Positions 1-11,299 of a DNA stretch of 64,000 bases are shown piece after piece. The notes under the pieces were generated by a model. It made no database searches. It was not told the origin of the DNA and was given only the letters and a program-made list of their open reading frames with translations. Every line of letters starts with the position of its first letter. Position 1 is the stretch's first letter. The stretch spans positions 496,001 to 560,000 of the forward strand of contig FMBT01000291.1 of NCBI GenBank assembly GCA_900095095.1, given 5' to 3'. Made by a program: the position numbers and the translations under genes. This DNA is from Fragilariopsis cylindrus CCMP1102. Taxonomy: Eukaryota > Bacillariophyta > Bacillariophyceae > Bacillariales > Bacillariaceae.

Positions 1-1013
1 GTTGACATCCGCACGTTGCTGTTTTCATCGAATGGGTATGTTTTACGATTACTCGATGAACCGGATGTGGGTGATTTATAACTATTTCTGTTGTTGTTGT
101 TCTCGGTACTGTTTCTTGAATTGTGTTTCTCCTTCTTCTCCTTCCCTAGAACAGCTTTGTTTCCCTTGGTTCTTTTAACAACAGCAGGTGCTGCAGGAGC
201 AAACATAAGATCCATTTTATCATCTCCTAAACCTCCACCATCGAAGGCGTAGCTATCACTCGGTTGACTATTATAAGAGAAAAAGAAAAGAACGAAAAGG
301 AAAGAAGAATTAGTATAACATCGATTGACAGGTGAGAATGAATGAATCGCTTTCACGATAGAAATAGAAATAGTAATATCAATATATTAATTATATCAAT
401 CACTGCGTTTGTTTTGTTTGTTTTGTTTTGCTTTCTGAACTTACCCTGCAAATCCTGCAATTGTTTGTAAAAGTTTAGTTCCTTCAAGATGTGATTCAGC
501 ATCGGTAGAATAGGCTAAAGAAGATGCTACGGACATACCTCCACCAGGTGCCCAACCACGTTTCTTTTGTAATTCATCCATTGATGTACATCCCTCCTTT
601 TTAATAAATTCTTTTAATTGATCTGAATCCTGTAAGTCTAAGACTCTCATTATATCCGCAAAGCTAGAATCAGTGGATTCACCGGCCGCTGATCCACCCG
701 ATTGTACTGAGGATGTGGCCGAGTATGTCAAGGATGCAGCACCATCGGTATGGTCGGTATCTTCACTGGTGGTTCTACGATGACGATTATTACCACCCTT
801 TCTACCACCACGTCCTGTTGTTCCTCCAGAACCAAAATTTGTATTTGAAGAACCACCAAATGAAAAGGTTGGTTGTGTCTTGGTGGTTGTTGATGTCATT
901 TCGTCGGAAGTGAAGTTATAATTGTCTTCAGTAGTGTTGCTATTATTTTGTCTTCTGTTGCTAACAGCAGTGGTACTAGTATTGCTCGCCCTTCTAAAAC
1001 TATTTCGTGGCAT
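1..1013 (-). CDS. Low-complexity protein of unknown function, 3' part beyond window
   Basis: I do not recognise the family. The first exon starts at the ATG ending at 1013 and encodes 190 residues rich in Ser, Thr, Asn and Gly. A short ordered stretch near residues 120-160 contains FADIMRVLDLQDSDQLKEF and a helical look. The exon ends with a GTAAGT donor (G at 444). An acceptor (TAATAG) at 269-268 follows a 177-bp intron. Splicing restores the frame (…GFAG-QPSDSYAFDGG…) and the reading frame stays open to base 1 with Lys/Asn/Ser-rich sequence, so the gene continues outside the window. No signal peptide or membrane segment is visible. A nuclear or RNA-related role is possible from composition only. 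Confidence 0.7.
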
Positions 1014-2711
1014 CTTGTTATATATATCCTCTATTGTACTGGGAAATTATTTTACTGATAGTTATTCGTTTCTTTATTTGTTTCCTTAAAGAGAATAGAA
1101 ACGGAAAGATTCACCGAACAAACGTTTCAACGTATTGCGGCACTACTTGTATGACGGATAAAGGCTCTACTGCGGAATTCGTATTTAAACTGAAACAACT
1201 ATTCTCCTTTACTTTGTTATAGTTTGAATGGTTGGTACCGTATGGTAATAGCTCTGTTTCGTAGAAGAGACTGGGGCCTTGACATGTAGCTGACTAAGAT
1301 AACTAATAGAGTCGACACAATACTGTAGAACTATACTTCAAGAAGTAGCAATAAAGCAATACAGTACACTGTACTCCTCTAATAAAAAGTCTAACGATTG
1401 ACGTGATTAATTATTTTATTTTTGTTTGTCAATAATGCGAGATTTTTGTCGCATTCACTCGATACACATAATTCTTAATATCACTTTTGTAAGGCGCGGT
1501 TTCAGCACAATTGCAGCACGTCTTGTAAATAGAAGCGTTTCCTTGCGTTGAATATGCGCAAGCATAGCCATCATCGGAGTATCGGCAGCACATTTATGTA
1601 TATACAGTCGTACTTGCAGGCAGTGTTAGGAGCACACGTGTTCTTCGCGGAGAACACACTACTCACAGCGGGAATTTATGAATTCTGTTCACCTATACCA
1701 TTGTACTATGATACACATAGCCTACAGTAGCTTATTCATCTATCTATAATAATGAACTACATATTCTTCCATCCACTGTCATAATGAACAAGTCAAAACT
1801 TACAATTGATAGTGCCATCATTCTTTTGTGCCTCTTCTTTTTTGATGATTCATTCATTATTCCCAACATTATATTATATTCTTGAATGTTGTTGCTGCTG
1901 CTCTTCATTATTACTATTACATTACATCTGATTAATGTAGAAACTAAGACCACCGGGGTTTCATATCCAAGTCCTCACAATAATGAAAATATCATTGTTG
2001 TATCATAGCGGCCTCCATAAGTTCTTTTTACGAAGAAGAATAAGACTTATAAAATAATAGGTAGGTACCTACATATATGCCAGTACTAAAGGAAACAAGT
2101 AACTAGCAATTCGATTCGATTCAATTCAATTCATATCATTTCGATTCGATTCGATACAGTCCGAATTATGTTCAATCATTATTTTTCTTCTCCTCCTCAC
2201 TACTTCTCATTTAATTCTGTTGTTAGCAGAAAGGAAATATCCACCGCCATCCATCCATATATATATATGTATATATAATATATTACATACATAATGCCCA
2301 GCCTATCTACTACTCTTATTTCAAGTACATTCGATCTTTACGCCATAAATACCTCAGACTAATCCAATCAGCGACGGCGATATGAAGAACCTTTCAGTCA
2401 CACTTATTCATACACGAAAGCTCAGTCACATCCACACCTGACTTCAATCAGGCCCGGGAAGTAGTCGCGTCGCGTCAAGTGTCAACCTTCGATCACAATA
2501 TATATCTAAGCGAATGGAATACGCTAATCTCTTACTTTTCGTTTGCTACCATATGTCCTAACGCAGCGTTTAACATAAGGTAATAGCAACAATCTTCTTG
2601 TAAGCACAATAACAGTTCGGTTGTCGATAAAGTACGACCCAACAACAGAGGGAGAGAGAAGAAGAAGAAACGAAGAAGAGAAAAAGAGAGATATAATATA
2701 TTACATACATA
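1014..2711. other. Intergenic, with diverged repeat copies
   Basis: No convincing gene. It holds the first copy of a ~250-bp dispersed repeat (1729-1985, second copy 4160-4430), an ATTCG/ATTCA-rich simple stretch (about 2108-2160), and a duplicate of the leader of the next gene (TATTACATACATAATGCC at about 2281 and again at 2699). Short ORFs here lack coding character. Confidence 0.6.
1729..1985 (+). repeat. Dispersed direct repeat, copy 1
   Basis: About 250 bp that match 4160-4430 at roughly 90% by eye, with small indels in the GCTGCTGCT run. Shared landmarks are CTGTCATAATGAACAA, ACAATTGATAGTGCCATCAT and CATCTGATTAATGTAGAAAC. The two copies flank the gene at 2712-4022. The copy could be the downstream flank of a lost tandem duplicate of that gene, or a non-autonomous element. 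Confidence 0.75.
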
Positions 2712-4022
2712 ATGCCCCGCATTGATAAGAATGGTAACATTATTCATCACGACGACCGCCGCCGGTCTTCGATTGTTTTGACGAAGGATACCAGAATTGG
2801 AATTGGAATAATTGTTTGCTTTTTATTATACTTTTACAACAATTATTGGAATGATCCTTTTCGGAATGGTAAAATTCCAGCAAGTCAACGACAACCCACC
2901 GAACACGAGCAGTTATTTATCTCCGATGATCTATCCTTCGTACGGAAAATGTCAGACCCATTAACCGTAACATACTTTCAACGTTTCCTGCAAAGTACTT
3001 TCAAAAATGATATCGTCAGCAACAAAATGACAGAAGAAGGTAGGAAAATAATCGAAGAAATCGAATTAAAACGTGCATTTGAAGAGCGTATTGACTACGG
3101 AGGTATTGACGGTCACATCGCCGAAAAAATCAATTGGAATGACAATGAATCGATTCGAACGACCCGTTGTGCTACAACTCGATCGGCAATCTCGGCATAT
3201 TTCTGTGGAAGGGCCGTAGCAACGAACAACGATGTAGCTTTAGGAAATACGAATTGGAAAGGCTATAATTATGGGACTGCCTCTTTGAAAGAATATATCC
3301 AATGCCGGTACTATGGATACAAGAACAAGAACAATTATAACAATAATAGTAATAGTAATATTATCAAAAACAGTGATGATAATAATAGAAGTAAAGATAA
3401 TAATAATAATAAACACCATCGTAGATCGGTATACCGAATCGGAATTGGTTGCACAAAAGAGTGCAGAGGCTTTGCACATGCCTTTAGTATTGTGGCACAA
3501 CCCGATGGAAATTTCATTTGGTTGCAATCATTTGTTACGTTCTACTCTTTATCGACGTGGATGAAGAAAAAGGATGCGAGGAAAGAATCAGGACTAAGCT
3601 ATCGTCTTACGTTTCAGGAGTTAATGGACAAACTTGATACGATCGACCGTCTTATGAAGTCAAGTATATCCTTTTGGTCACCCGAATCGAATAGGTACTA
3701 TAAAGACCTATTCAATGTCGACCAGAGTGACAATTTGTTACGGTCAATCCGTGCCAAACGTTGGAATCCCGATCATCCACTTGATGTCTTTACATGGGAC
3801 GAAGCTTGTGAATATCCTCTTCCTTCTAATAATACTAGTACGAAGAATAACGACGTTGACGTTGACGTTGACGTTGATGACGATAATAATTTATTTTCGC
3901 CGTGGAAGGATCCGTGCCTACGGTATGACATGACTGGACAAATTGCTGTTATTCGAAAAAAGATGGATGATCTTAAAAATTTCAGGGATGATGATAATGA
4001 TGATGAAGTCAAGGAACTTTAG
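2712..4022 (+). CDS. Single-pass type II membrane protein, unknown function
   Basis: A single-exon ORF of 436 residues. A short basic cytosolic N-terminus (residues 1-28) is followed by one hydrophobic segment (about 29-44, GIGIIVCFLLYFYNNYW), then a long, probably lumenal region with conserved-looking Cys/Trp positions. Asn/Lys homopolymers sit around residues 203-240 and an Asp/Val repeat near 380. It is flanked by two copies of a ~250-bp repeat, and its leader is duplicated about 420 bp upstream, so the locus has been locally duplicated. I do not recognise the family. The N-terminus MPRIDKNGNII recalls small ER selenoprotein K starts, but nothing else fits. Confidence 0.8.
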   Translation: MPRIDKNGNIIHHDDRRRSSIVLTKDTRIGIGIIVCFLLYFYNNYWNDPFRNGKIPASQRQPTEHEQLFISDDLSFVRKMSDPLTVTYFQRFLQSTFKNDIVSNKMTEEGRKIIEEIELKRAFEERIDYGGIDGHIAEKINWNDNESIRTTRCATTRSAISAYFCGRAVATNNDVALGNTNWKGYNYGTASLKEYIQCRYYGYKNKNNYNNNSNSNIIKNSDDNNRSKDNNNNKHHRRSVYRIGIGCTKECRGFAHAFSIVAQPDGNFIWLQSFVTFYSLSTWMKKKDARKESGLSYRLTFQELMDKLDTIDRLMKSSISFWSPESNRYYKDLFNVDQSDNLLRSIRAKRWNPDHPLDVFTWDEACEYPLPSNNTSTKNNDVDVDVDVDDDNNLFSPWKDPCLRYDMTGQIAVIRKKMDDLKNFRDDDNDDEVKEL

Positions 4023-4737
4023 GAAAAACGAAACCAGAAAGAATGACTATAAAATAAATAGTGGGTCATGCATATACGTATACATATAAATATATAATTG
4101 AAATGAATCTTTGCATAGTAAAGCAAAGATTTAATTTAAGGGTCGAGGCAGAAGTAGTAGCCAATTCATTTATCTACAGTATAATAATGAACTACAGCAC
4201 TGTACATTTTCTTCCATTCACTGTCATAATGAACAAATCAAAACTTACAATTGATAGTGCCATCATTCTTCTGTGCCTATTCTTTTTTGATGATTCATTC
4301 ATTCCCAATATCATATTATATTCTTGAATGTTGCTGCTGCTGCTGCTCTATATTACTACTACATTACATCTGATTAATGTAGAAACTAAGAACACCAGGG
4401 TTTCATATCCAAATTCTCATTAATATTGTCATTATGTCACCAGCGGCTAATAAGTGATCAGCTAGATCTCACCTACTGTAGTTAGGGTTTGTTTGTGCTT
4501 GCCGGTATGGAAATTTTATTATTTCATCCTCATTCTTGGGGGGAGACGGTTGTTTCGATTTTTTTGTGTCAATTTTTATTTGCGCTCGGATGGAACAAGA
4601 ACGGATTTTAGAATTATCTTCTTGTATCTTTTATTGTTGTCATTCTTATATTTCTGTACCAGGTATGATGAATAGAATTCATAAAACATATCATGATCTT
4701 TTCCGCAGATGCAGTCTACTATTTTCACTGTAGAATA
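4023..4737. other. Intergenic with repeat copy 2
   Basis: Contains the second copy of the dispersed repeat (4160-4430), then AT-rich upstream sequence of the aldehyde dehydrogenase gene. Short ORFs at 4493-4733 are not supported. Confidence 0.6.
4160..4430 (+). repeat. Dispersed direct repeat, copy 2
   Basis: Partner of 1729-1985, same orientation, lying in the 3' flank of the gene at 2712-4022. A short insertion (GCACTGTACATTTT) and a longer GCTGCT run distinguish it from copy 1. Confidence 0.75.
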
Positions 4738-6426
4738 ATGTCTCTTTTCTTAATTATATTCCTCTCGTTGTCAATTATCACAGTAGCGACTGACAATAAT
4801 GTGGAAAAAAGGCGGGACGATGGATCATTTGATATTGTTAGCTTGATTTCAAAACTCCCAACAAATAAATTCTACATTAATGGGACTTGGGTAGAACCAA
4901 CATCAACGACAAATTCATTTCCTTCATCTTCTTCGTTTCAAAAATTATTCGTTGATGTTGTGGATCCATCTGAAGCGGAAACAATCGCACAAGTAGCATT
5001 GGGTGGTCCGCAAGATATTGATGATGCTATCATGGCAGCCAAAGATGCTTGGATCGGATGGTCGTACTATACGTCATCAGAAGAACGACAGCGTTTGGTA
5101 CGAAAGTTAGTACAAATATTTCATACTCGGATTGAAGATATGGCACAATTAATTAGTACAGAAATGGGAAGTCCTATTGATTCATCTCGTTCATCTCATG
5201 TATGGGGAGGGATACATAATATAAATAGTGCCTTAGAAATGATGGATGACTTTGAATTTGAACGGTCACTTCCAAATATCCATGAAGATATGGGACAGAA
5301 AAAACATACAACAATTCTTTACGAACCAATTGGCATTGTTGGGATGATCACACCATGGAACTGGCCATTGAATCAAATCACACTTAAAGTTATACCAGCT
5401 TTATTGGTAGGCTGTACATGTATCCTAAAACCATCTGAAGAATCACCTCTTTCTGCTCTATTGTTTGCAGAAATGATGCATGAAGCGGGATTTCCTCCTG
5501 GTGTATTCAATTTGGTCAATGGTGACGGCCAATTGACAGGTGATGCATTGACAAAGCATCCAAGCGTTGATATGATTTCATTCACTGGTTCGACTCGTGC
5601 TGGTAAACAAGTTGCGAAAAATGCAGCGTTGAGTCTAACTCGAACTGCCCTTGAATTGGGAGGTAAAGGTGCTCTTTTGATATTTGCTGATGTTAGTACA
5701 GAATGGATGGAAGAAGTTGTTATAAATAATATAGAAAGTGTCTTTTATAATTCTGGACAGAGTTGTAATGCAGCCACTCGGATGTTCATCGAACAACCGT
5801 ATTATGACATGGCGATTAATATTGCAAAGAATGTTGCCCAAAATAGTCCTGTCAATTCTGCCCACCTAGAAGGAGAAGATCATATAGGACCCGTCGTTAA
5901 TTTACATCAATTCGAACGGATACAAAATTATATCCAATCTGGTATCGATGAGGGTGCAATGTTGATAAGTGGTGGAACTGGTCGGCCAGAAAATTTGATA
6001 ACAGCTAATGGTTATTACGTCCGTCCTACACTATTTGCCGATTGTACAAGTTATATGACCATAATGCAGGAAGAAATGTTTGGTCCCGTACTATGTATTT
6101 CAAGTTTTGTATCTGAAACTGAAGTATTGGATCTTGCCAATGATACACCATACGGACTAACTAATTATGTTCATACTCGGAATGCCAAACGTCGACGGCG
6201 GATGGGACGACTATTACGATCTGGAATGGTCGAAATGAATGATGCATACGGAGATTCTGGAAGTCCATTCGGTGGAGTTAAGGGTAGTGGTTACGGTCGA
6301 GAGAATGGAATTTATGGTTTAGAAGAATTTTGTATCGTGAAGGCAGTAACTGGATATGATGAAATGGATGATGATATACTAGAAGAAGAGATAGATGATT
6401 ATGATGAAGAGGAGGCAGAGCTCTAA
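4738..6426 (+). CDS. Aldehyde dehydrogenase family protein, probably ER-targeted
   Basis: NAD(P)-dependent oxidation of an aldehyde to a carboxylate; the substrate is not predictable. I chose the second in-frame ATG at 4738 (562 aa) because it begins a clean signal peptide (MSLFLIIFLSLSIITVA); an upstream ATG at 4693 would give 577 aa. ALDH signatures in order: the PWNWPLNQ cofactor motif, KPSEESPLSALLFAEM, SFTGSTRAGK, the general-base Glu306 in ELGGKGALL, the catalytic Cys343 in GQSCNAATR, QEEMFGPVL, and the closing SPFGGVKGSGYGRENG. The protein ends in a long acidic tail (DEMDDDILEEEIDDYDEEE) that is unusual for the family. Single exon. Plant-like betaine/aminoaldehyde or general aldehyde dehydrogenases are the closest types. 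Confidence 0.93.
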   Translation: MSLFLIIFLSLSIITVATDNNVEKRRDDGSFDIVSLISKLPTNKFYINGTWVEPTSTTNSFPSSSSFQKLFVDVVDPSEAETIAQVALGGPQDIDDAIMAAKDAWIGWSYYTSSEERQRLVRKLVQIFHTRIEDMAQLISTEMGSPIDSSRSSHVWGGIHNINSALEMMDDFEFERSLPNIHEDMGQKKHTTILYEPIGIVGMITPWNWPLNQITLKVIPALLVGCTCILKPSEESPLSALLFAEMMHEAGFPPGVFNLVNGDGQLTGDALTKHPSVDMISFTGSTRAGKQVAKNAALSLTRTALELGGKGALLIFADVSTEWMEEVVINNIESVFYNSGQSCNAATRMFIEQPYYDMAINIAKNVAQNSPVNSAHLEGEDHIGPVVNLHQFERIQNYIQSGIDEGAMLISGGTGRPENLITANGYYVRPTLFADCTSYMTIMQEEMFGPVLCISSFVSETEVLDLANDTPYGLTNYVHTRNAKRRRRMGRLLRSGMVEMNDAYGDSGSPFGGVKGSGYGRENGIYGLEEFCIVKAVTGYDEMDDDILEEEIDDYDEEEAEL

Positions 6427-6732
6427 CGTCAGTAGGTATGTTTTTAGTTGACACATTCTAGATACTCTGCTCACGAATCAATCTACTCTATTACATACAG
6501 TATTCGTACTGCATCATCTCATACTGTACGTCTAATGATAGTCAATTTTAAGATCTAGTACATAAAAAAATCTTAATTGATAAAATCTATTACAACATCG
6601 TTTTTCATTTCGTCCGTCCTTTCCTCCTTCAATTCATTCATTGGTTAATTTTATAATTCATTACATATTTCTTTTTCAATCAAAAGAATGATGAGGAAAC
6701 TTTGTATTATTATTTGTTCTATTTTGTTTTGT
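6427..6732. other. Convergent 3' intergenic region
   Basis: Between the convergent 3' ends of the aldehyde dehydrogenase and V-ATPase E genes. AT-rich, no gene or repeat seen. Confidence 0.6.
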
Positions 6733-7724
6733 TTATTGAACTTCTGGGAACAAGATAGCACGAATCGAAGGAAGTAATTCTTCATAGACAAGAGTTAGAC
6801 GAGAGCCCATGGTATTGTCACAGACAATCTTTCCATTCAATGCAGTCATTAAAATACCACCGTGAGTCGTTTCAAGTAAATCCATAGAATTATCGGTATT
6901 CATTGTAACGTTAGGTACTAATACTATACTCGATTCTCTCTTCATGATTTCAACATATTCCTTCACGGCAGCAGGAAGGACCTTTTTGACAGTAGCTGCA
7001 TCCTCCGTGCGGCAATAAATAATACAATCCATTTCCTCAATCTTGATCAAGCATTGGACGATTAACTTTTGTAGTAGTTGTGGATAGTTTGCTCCACGTG
7101 CCACCACCGCACACTTCGCACCGGCTTCGGCCACCAGTGTATTCAAAAAATCATCACGAATTTTCATCTTCTTGAAACGGCAGGAACCGATTTCAGCCGA
7201 ACGAGCAATACGTTCTTGAATTTCATGATCCTTTTCCTTCTTGGTAAATTCATCTTGGATGCTAAGTTTAGCTTCATGGACAAGTGTTTGCTTTTCGAGG
7301 TTGAAGTCATGTTCCGTCTATATTTATTCACATTTTTAAATTATTGATACATAAATTCACATAGAGTAATGTAATAATATAAGATAGAAATGTACGTTAT
7401 AAAGGTAAAGATATTTGTTGTAAAGAGAGTAGAAGGCAGAAAGAGTTGAGTTAGTTAGCTTAGGTTGTTGGCGAAGGAAACGTAACATCAAAAATAATAC
7501 GCTAACGGATCGATTTTAATCAATGACTACTACTCCCAGAAGTGCCGTATAGATATAGCTAGTGCATTACATTACGTCGTTGAACATATATATTTCTATT
7601 CTCTCGTACGTTGAAAAAGATTCATATATACTATTATACACACCTTTACACGAATTTCGTTAGCCTTTTCATGTGCCTCTTGGAGGATGAAATTGACCAT
7701 CTGTCGGATCTGATCGGTAGCCAT
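6733..7724 (-). CDS. V-type H+-ATPase subunit E
   Basis: Peripheral-stalk subunit of the V1 sector, which links the catalytic head to the membrane rotor; it acts on vacuole or other endomembranes. Two exons. Exon 1 (7724-7644) encodes 27 residues beginning MATDQIRQMVNFILQEAHEK, the typical N-terminal helix. A 326-bp intron (donor GTGTGT, acceptor TATAG) leads to exon 2 (7317-6733), starting TEHDFNLEKQTLVHEAKL. The Lys/Glu-rich helix continues through KIRDDFLNTLVAEA, and the globular C-terminal domain ends in TLVYEELLPSIRAILFPEV. Total 221 aa, the usual family length. Phase 0 splicing and the match over both exons make the model firm. Confidence 0.94.
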
Positions 7725-8719
7725 GGTTGCAGATTTTTTCTATTTACGTTTACTGGATACTAGTTTAGAGAGAAAAAGGAAAGGATTATAAAGTAATACC
7801 TTTGTGGAAGAATTGTAATGAGAGAGAGAGAGACGTACAAAGCTCAAAAGTGGCGAAGCTGTAGTTTAAGATCTGTGTTATTCATACTAACGTTGGAAAA
7901 TCGCTTGCTTTGAAATCGACAGCAGTTCGAGCTGTTAAGCGATGTGATGACTCTCAATTGCGACAAATAATCGCGCCGGACCAGCTACATCGTCCGTCGA
8001 GGATAAATTACTACGGTGAACTATCCTACTAGCGTTAAAAACGAATGATAATAATGAATATTTTTGTCATAAACCTTCTAATGATTGAGTCAAATATCGT
8101 GAAGCTATATCCACCGTGAATAAATTTTGATAGACGGAAGAAGTATATCGCGCGATACGCGTAAAAACAAACGCTTGAGTAACAACAACGGCTCTATTTG
8201 CTTTTTTTTCTCGATACTGCGTCGTACTCATGCCGGCAACGGGCTTATCCGCCCAACAAGCCAACAATTTTTTCTTAAAAATTAAATTCCTCTCACCAAC
8301 GTACTAACATGCACTGGGTTACTTTAACATTCAGAAATTCGTCATTGCGAAGGTTTTGCACGCTACATTTTAAACTTCGTTAAAAAAAAATTGAATAGCA
8401 CGATATTTACTAACAACAATTTTTTTTTAATTCTGCAGCATAGATTTACCTACAAATACTAGCTACTGTAGGGTCCTTCCGAAGTCAACAACAAAAACAA
8501 TCTTGTCGGGTATCGTAGTCGGCGTGTATTGAGTGAAGGCGTAGAGTAAATATTTCGAAAGAGAAGCCGGGGTGTGTTCAATTTTTGTTCGGCTTGGGTT
8601 TAGTTCTTTTATTGATACCGGAAATTTTTATTTTCTATTCGGTACGATAACGATAGATACACACAATACACAATACTATATTTATATATATACTACAGTA
8701 TATAAAATACAATTATAAA
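7725..8719. other. Divergent promoter region
   Basis: About 1 kb between the divergent V-ATPase E (-) and PH-like (+) genes. It is AT-rich with T/A runs. The ORF at 8067-8267 has no coding support. No RNA gene recognised. Confidence 0.6.
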
Positions 8720-9886
8720 ATGACCAGACCGACGGGACCACTTGGGATAGATCCATTGGCTTTTAGTTTTGCATTATTTGGGTGCTTATTATTATTTGTG
8801 TTATATCTAATTTTACCAAGAGCTTTACGAAAACAATACTTTGGAGCATACCCAAGACGTCATGCATGGTCTGCTCGATCAAGAGTGCGGAGAGGTCGAG
8901 GATATGGAGACGTAAGTTATTTTTAAACAACAAACACATTTCAACAGACATGTAATTATCTTAATTCTATATAATCAAAGATATCAAAAACATTAATTTT
9001 ACAAATTCTCAATTCAATTTTCGTTTTGTTTTTTATTATATTATTGCAGCACTCCTTGGGAGGAGGATCCATAACCGGGGCATCTTCTGTTGCTACTGGG
9101 AACACATTCGGTACCCACGGACATCCAACATCTCATCGACAATTACAAGGTGTGGGATTAGGCGCGAGTCATTCCATAGCAGGATCAACAGTAGGAGGTA
9201 ATACCGCCTACTCCAACATGACTGGACGTCGTGGATTTGATGAAGAACAGGTGGTGTTTGGTGGAGGGAATGGTGGTGGCCAACCAGGTGCACAACAAGC
9301 AGGAACAAATCAAATGTTAGACATACAACAGAATGAAGAAATTGTTATTTCCGCTGCCATGCAACAATTAAGGGATCCAGGCGTATTGATCGTTGCCCAC
9401 GGTAGTAGGGGGAAACCAAAGACGGTGCGATTGCAATTGACAGAAAGTGCCGTCACTTGGAGGACAGAAACGCGGAAGAAGGGAAGTGCAAAGGATGCCA
9501 AACCTAAAATGGGCAAATTGCACCAAGTTCCCTTGAGTCATATTATGTATGTCGATGTCGGAAAACAAACAACGGCCTTACGGAGAGTGGAGAATGCTAG
9601 TGTTAGTGACGCACTTTGTTTTTCACTCCTCACAAAGGAGGGATCGTTGGATTTAGAGGCGAACAGTCCTCGCGAACGTGATGCATTAGTAAGTTGCTTT
9701 TCGTTAGTATTAGATGAGGTTCATGCACAAAATTGGAGAGATATTTACCGTGGACCTAGCTCGGATATGCCAAGTTCGTTCGATGAGGTCGATCAGCAGC
9801 AGGCACAACAGCAACAACAACAACAAATGTCATCCCATCAGCAGCAGGCACAACAAAGACAACATGATCCGGCAGCCGGTCGATGA
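8720..9886 (+). CDS. N-terminally anchored protein with PH-like domain
   Basis: Two exons: 8720-8911 (64 aa) and 9050-9886, joined in phase 0 across a 138-bp intron (GTAAGT…TTGCAG), giving 342 aa. Residues about 15-34 (AFSFALFGCLLLFVLYLIL) form one membrane segment, followed by an Arg-rich stop (RRHAWSARSRVRRGRG). After a Gly/Ser-rich linker, residues about 165-290 look like a pleckstrin-homology-type beta barrel: GVLIVAHGSRGKPKTVRLQL, LHQVPLSHIMYVDVG, SLDLEANSPRERDALVSCFS. A Gln/His-rich tail closes the protein. A lipid- or protein-binding membrane adaptor is my inference. No catalytic motif is seen. Confidence 0.75.
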
Positions 9887-11299
9887 TCTAAAACGCTCCA
9901 TACTTAGTCTTCATTGCCAGCAGGCAGGAGCAATAATGATGATGAAGTCATTTTATCATACAGGCAGAATCCACGATTACTACACTACCGACTGGCGCCA
10001 CTATAACTTACTCACATGTATCAATATAATTTATCGGTTGTCTACGTCTATCTTGTTGACAAAGATGCATAAACATTATTTGTTTCCATAGTAAAAATAA
10101 TAATTGATTACTCTATTGTTATTTCGTGTCTTCTAAAAAGAATATTTCTGAGTCGCAATATAGAACATTATTTAGTTCCTTGTAAGAATGCTTATCATAC
10201 AAAATTATTATTGTGTTATACTTTCAACGCAAAATTGATCAAAATGTGTGATTTTACCCGTGGTGTCAAGTATTAATTGGAAAGAACAAAGTTCTGAAGT
10301 AAGTATCGCGAACTTTGTTGCTTATTCATGTATCGATTTGCTTGTGTTTATCTTAAAAAAATTCAGGTAGTCGAAGATCATCTGTGTATCAGAAGTAGTA
10401 ATGAAATGTAGTTTGTTGCTTTGAAGAAGCTATTGCGACGACACTCCTATAACTTGGCGGTGATTTAGAGATGTAAGCATACGTCGTCCAACTACATAGT
10501 CTTTTGGAGTACAGTAGTAGTATTGTTTGTCCCTACAACGATGCTGTTACGAGTAGCACCAGTAGTTGCTGTAATTGCATTACGGGTTTGACGACAACTT
10601 GCGGCAGAAGAAAAATGATTCCTAGCAAGGATCGTTGGAATCCATTCTTTGTAGCACACCCTCAAGGGCATATACACGACGGAGGTAATCAAGTTCTATG
10701 CTTGCTTTCATTTCTGTAAGCTTCAATTCAAATTCATTAGTCATTGAACCCATACGATTCTTCATTATTTCCATTTGATTCTTGACATTCTCGAATTCGA
10801 TTTGAGACGATGATTCAGTTGGAGCTTGCTTTGGCTCGTTTGCTTGAAAAAATCATGATGAAAGCACACAATGTTATCGTTGCCGCTCTTCTTCGTCTTC
10901 TTTCCACCGACACATCACTGGTATTGCCGGCATTATCATCATCGTTAAACTGTCAATGATTTAATTTACTACTGCATATATTATGTTCAAAGATAAGAGA
11001 TTGGAAAATATAGACACTAATTAAAAATCAAGGCATACAATAATTGGTAGCGATTATTTATATTACACCTTTTTATAATAAGAAAATAATCTTTGGAATA
11101 TAATAGCTATCGAATATATATGGTAGGACCTACAACATATTCAACTACTTGACTCGTATCAGCACTCACTACCATTTATGTGTAAAAGAGTATGACGAAA
11201 GATCAAGATCAAAAACCACAAACCCAGGCATATACAGTATCTAAACAAAAACAAAGTACAAGATCATCCCAAATCGTCCTTCATTTTTTTCACTTTTCT
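9887..11299. other. Intergenic with a probable gene remnant
   Basis: Holds the coiled-coil remnant at 10622-10949 (listed separately). Otherwise AT-rich, without supported genes. The ORF at 10492-10692 (-) overlaps the remnant in another frame and is not supported. Confidence 0.5.
10622..10949 (-). pseudogene. Possible remnant: basic/TM plus coiled-coil fragment
   Basis: On the minus strand an open frame after a possible acceptor (TTGACAG at about 10950) reads an acidic stretch, then VERRRRRAATITLCAFIMIF, resembling a basic patch plus a membrane segment. It breaks at a TTTTTT run near 10845. Another frame then continues as QANEPKQAPTESSSQIEFEN and a heptad-like helix (VKNQMEIMKNRMGSMTNEFE) to a stop at 10622. 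The two parts fit as one protein with a 1-nt shift in the T run. No start codon is evident. It may be a decayed gene, or an exon of a gene I cannot assemble. Confidence 0.35.

Noticed and set aside
2712-2760. Selenoprotein K-like N-terminus (MPRIDKNGNII)
   Set aside because: The 436-aa length, lack of the Gly-rich end and no Sec context do not fit that family.
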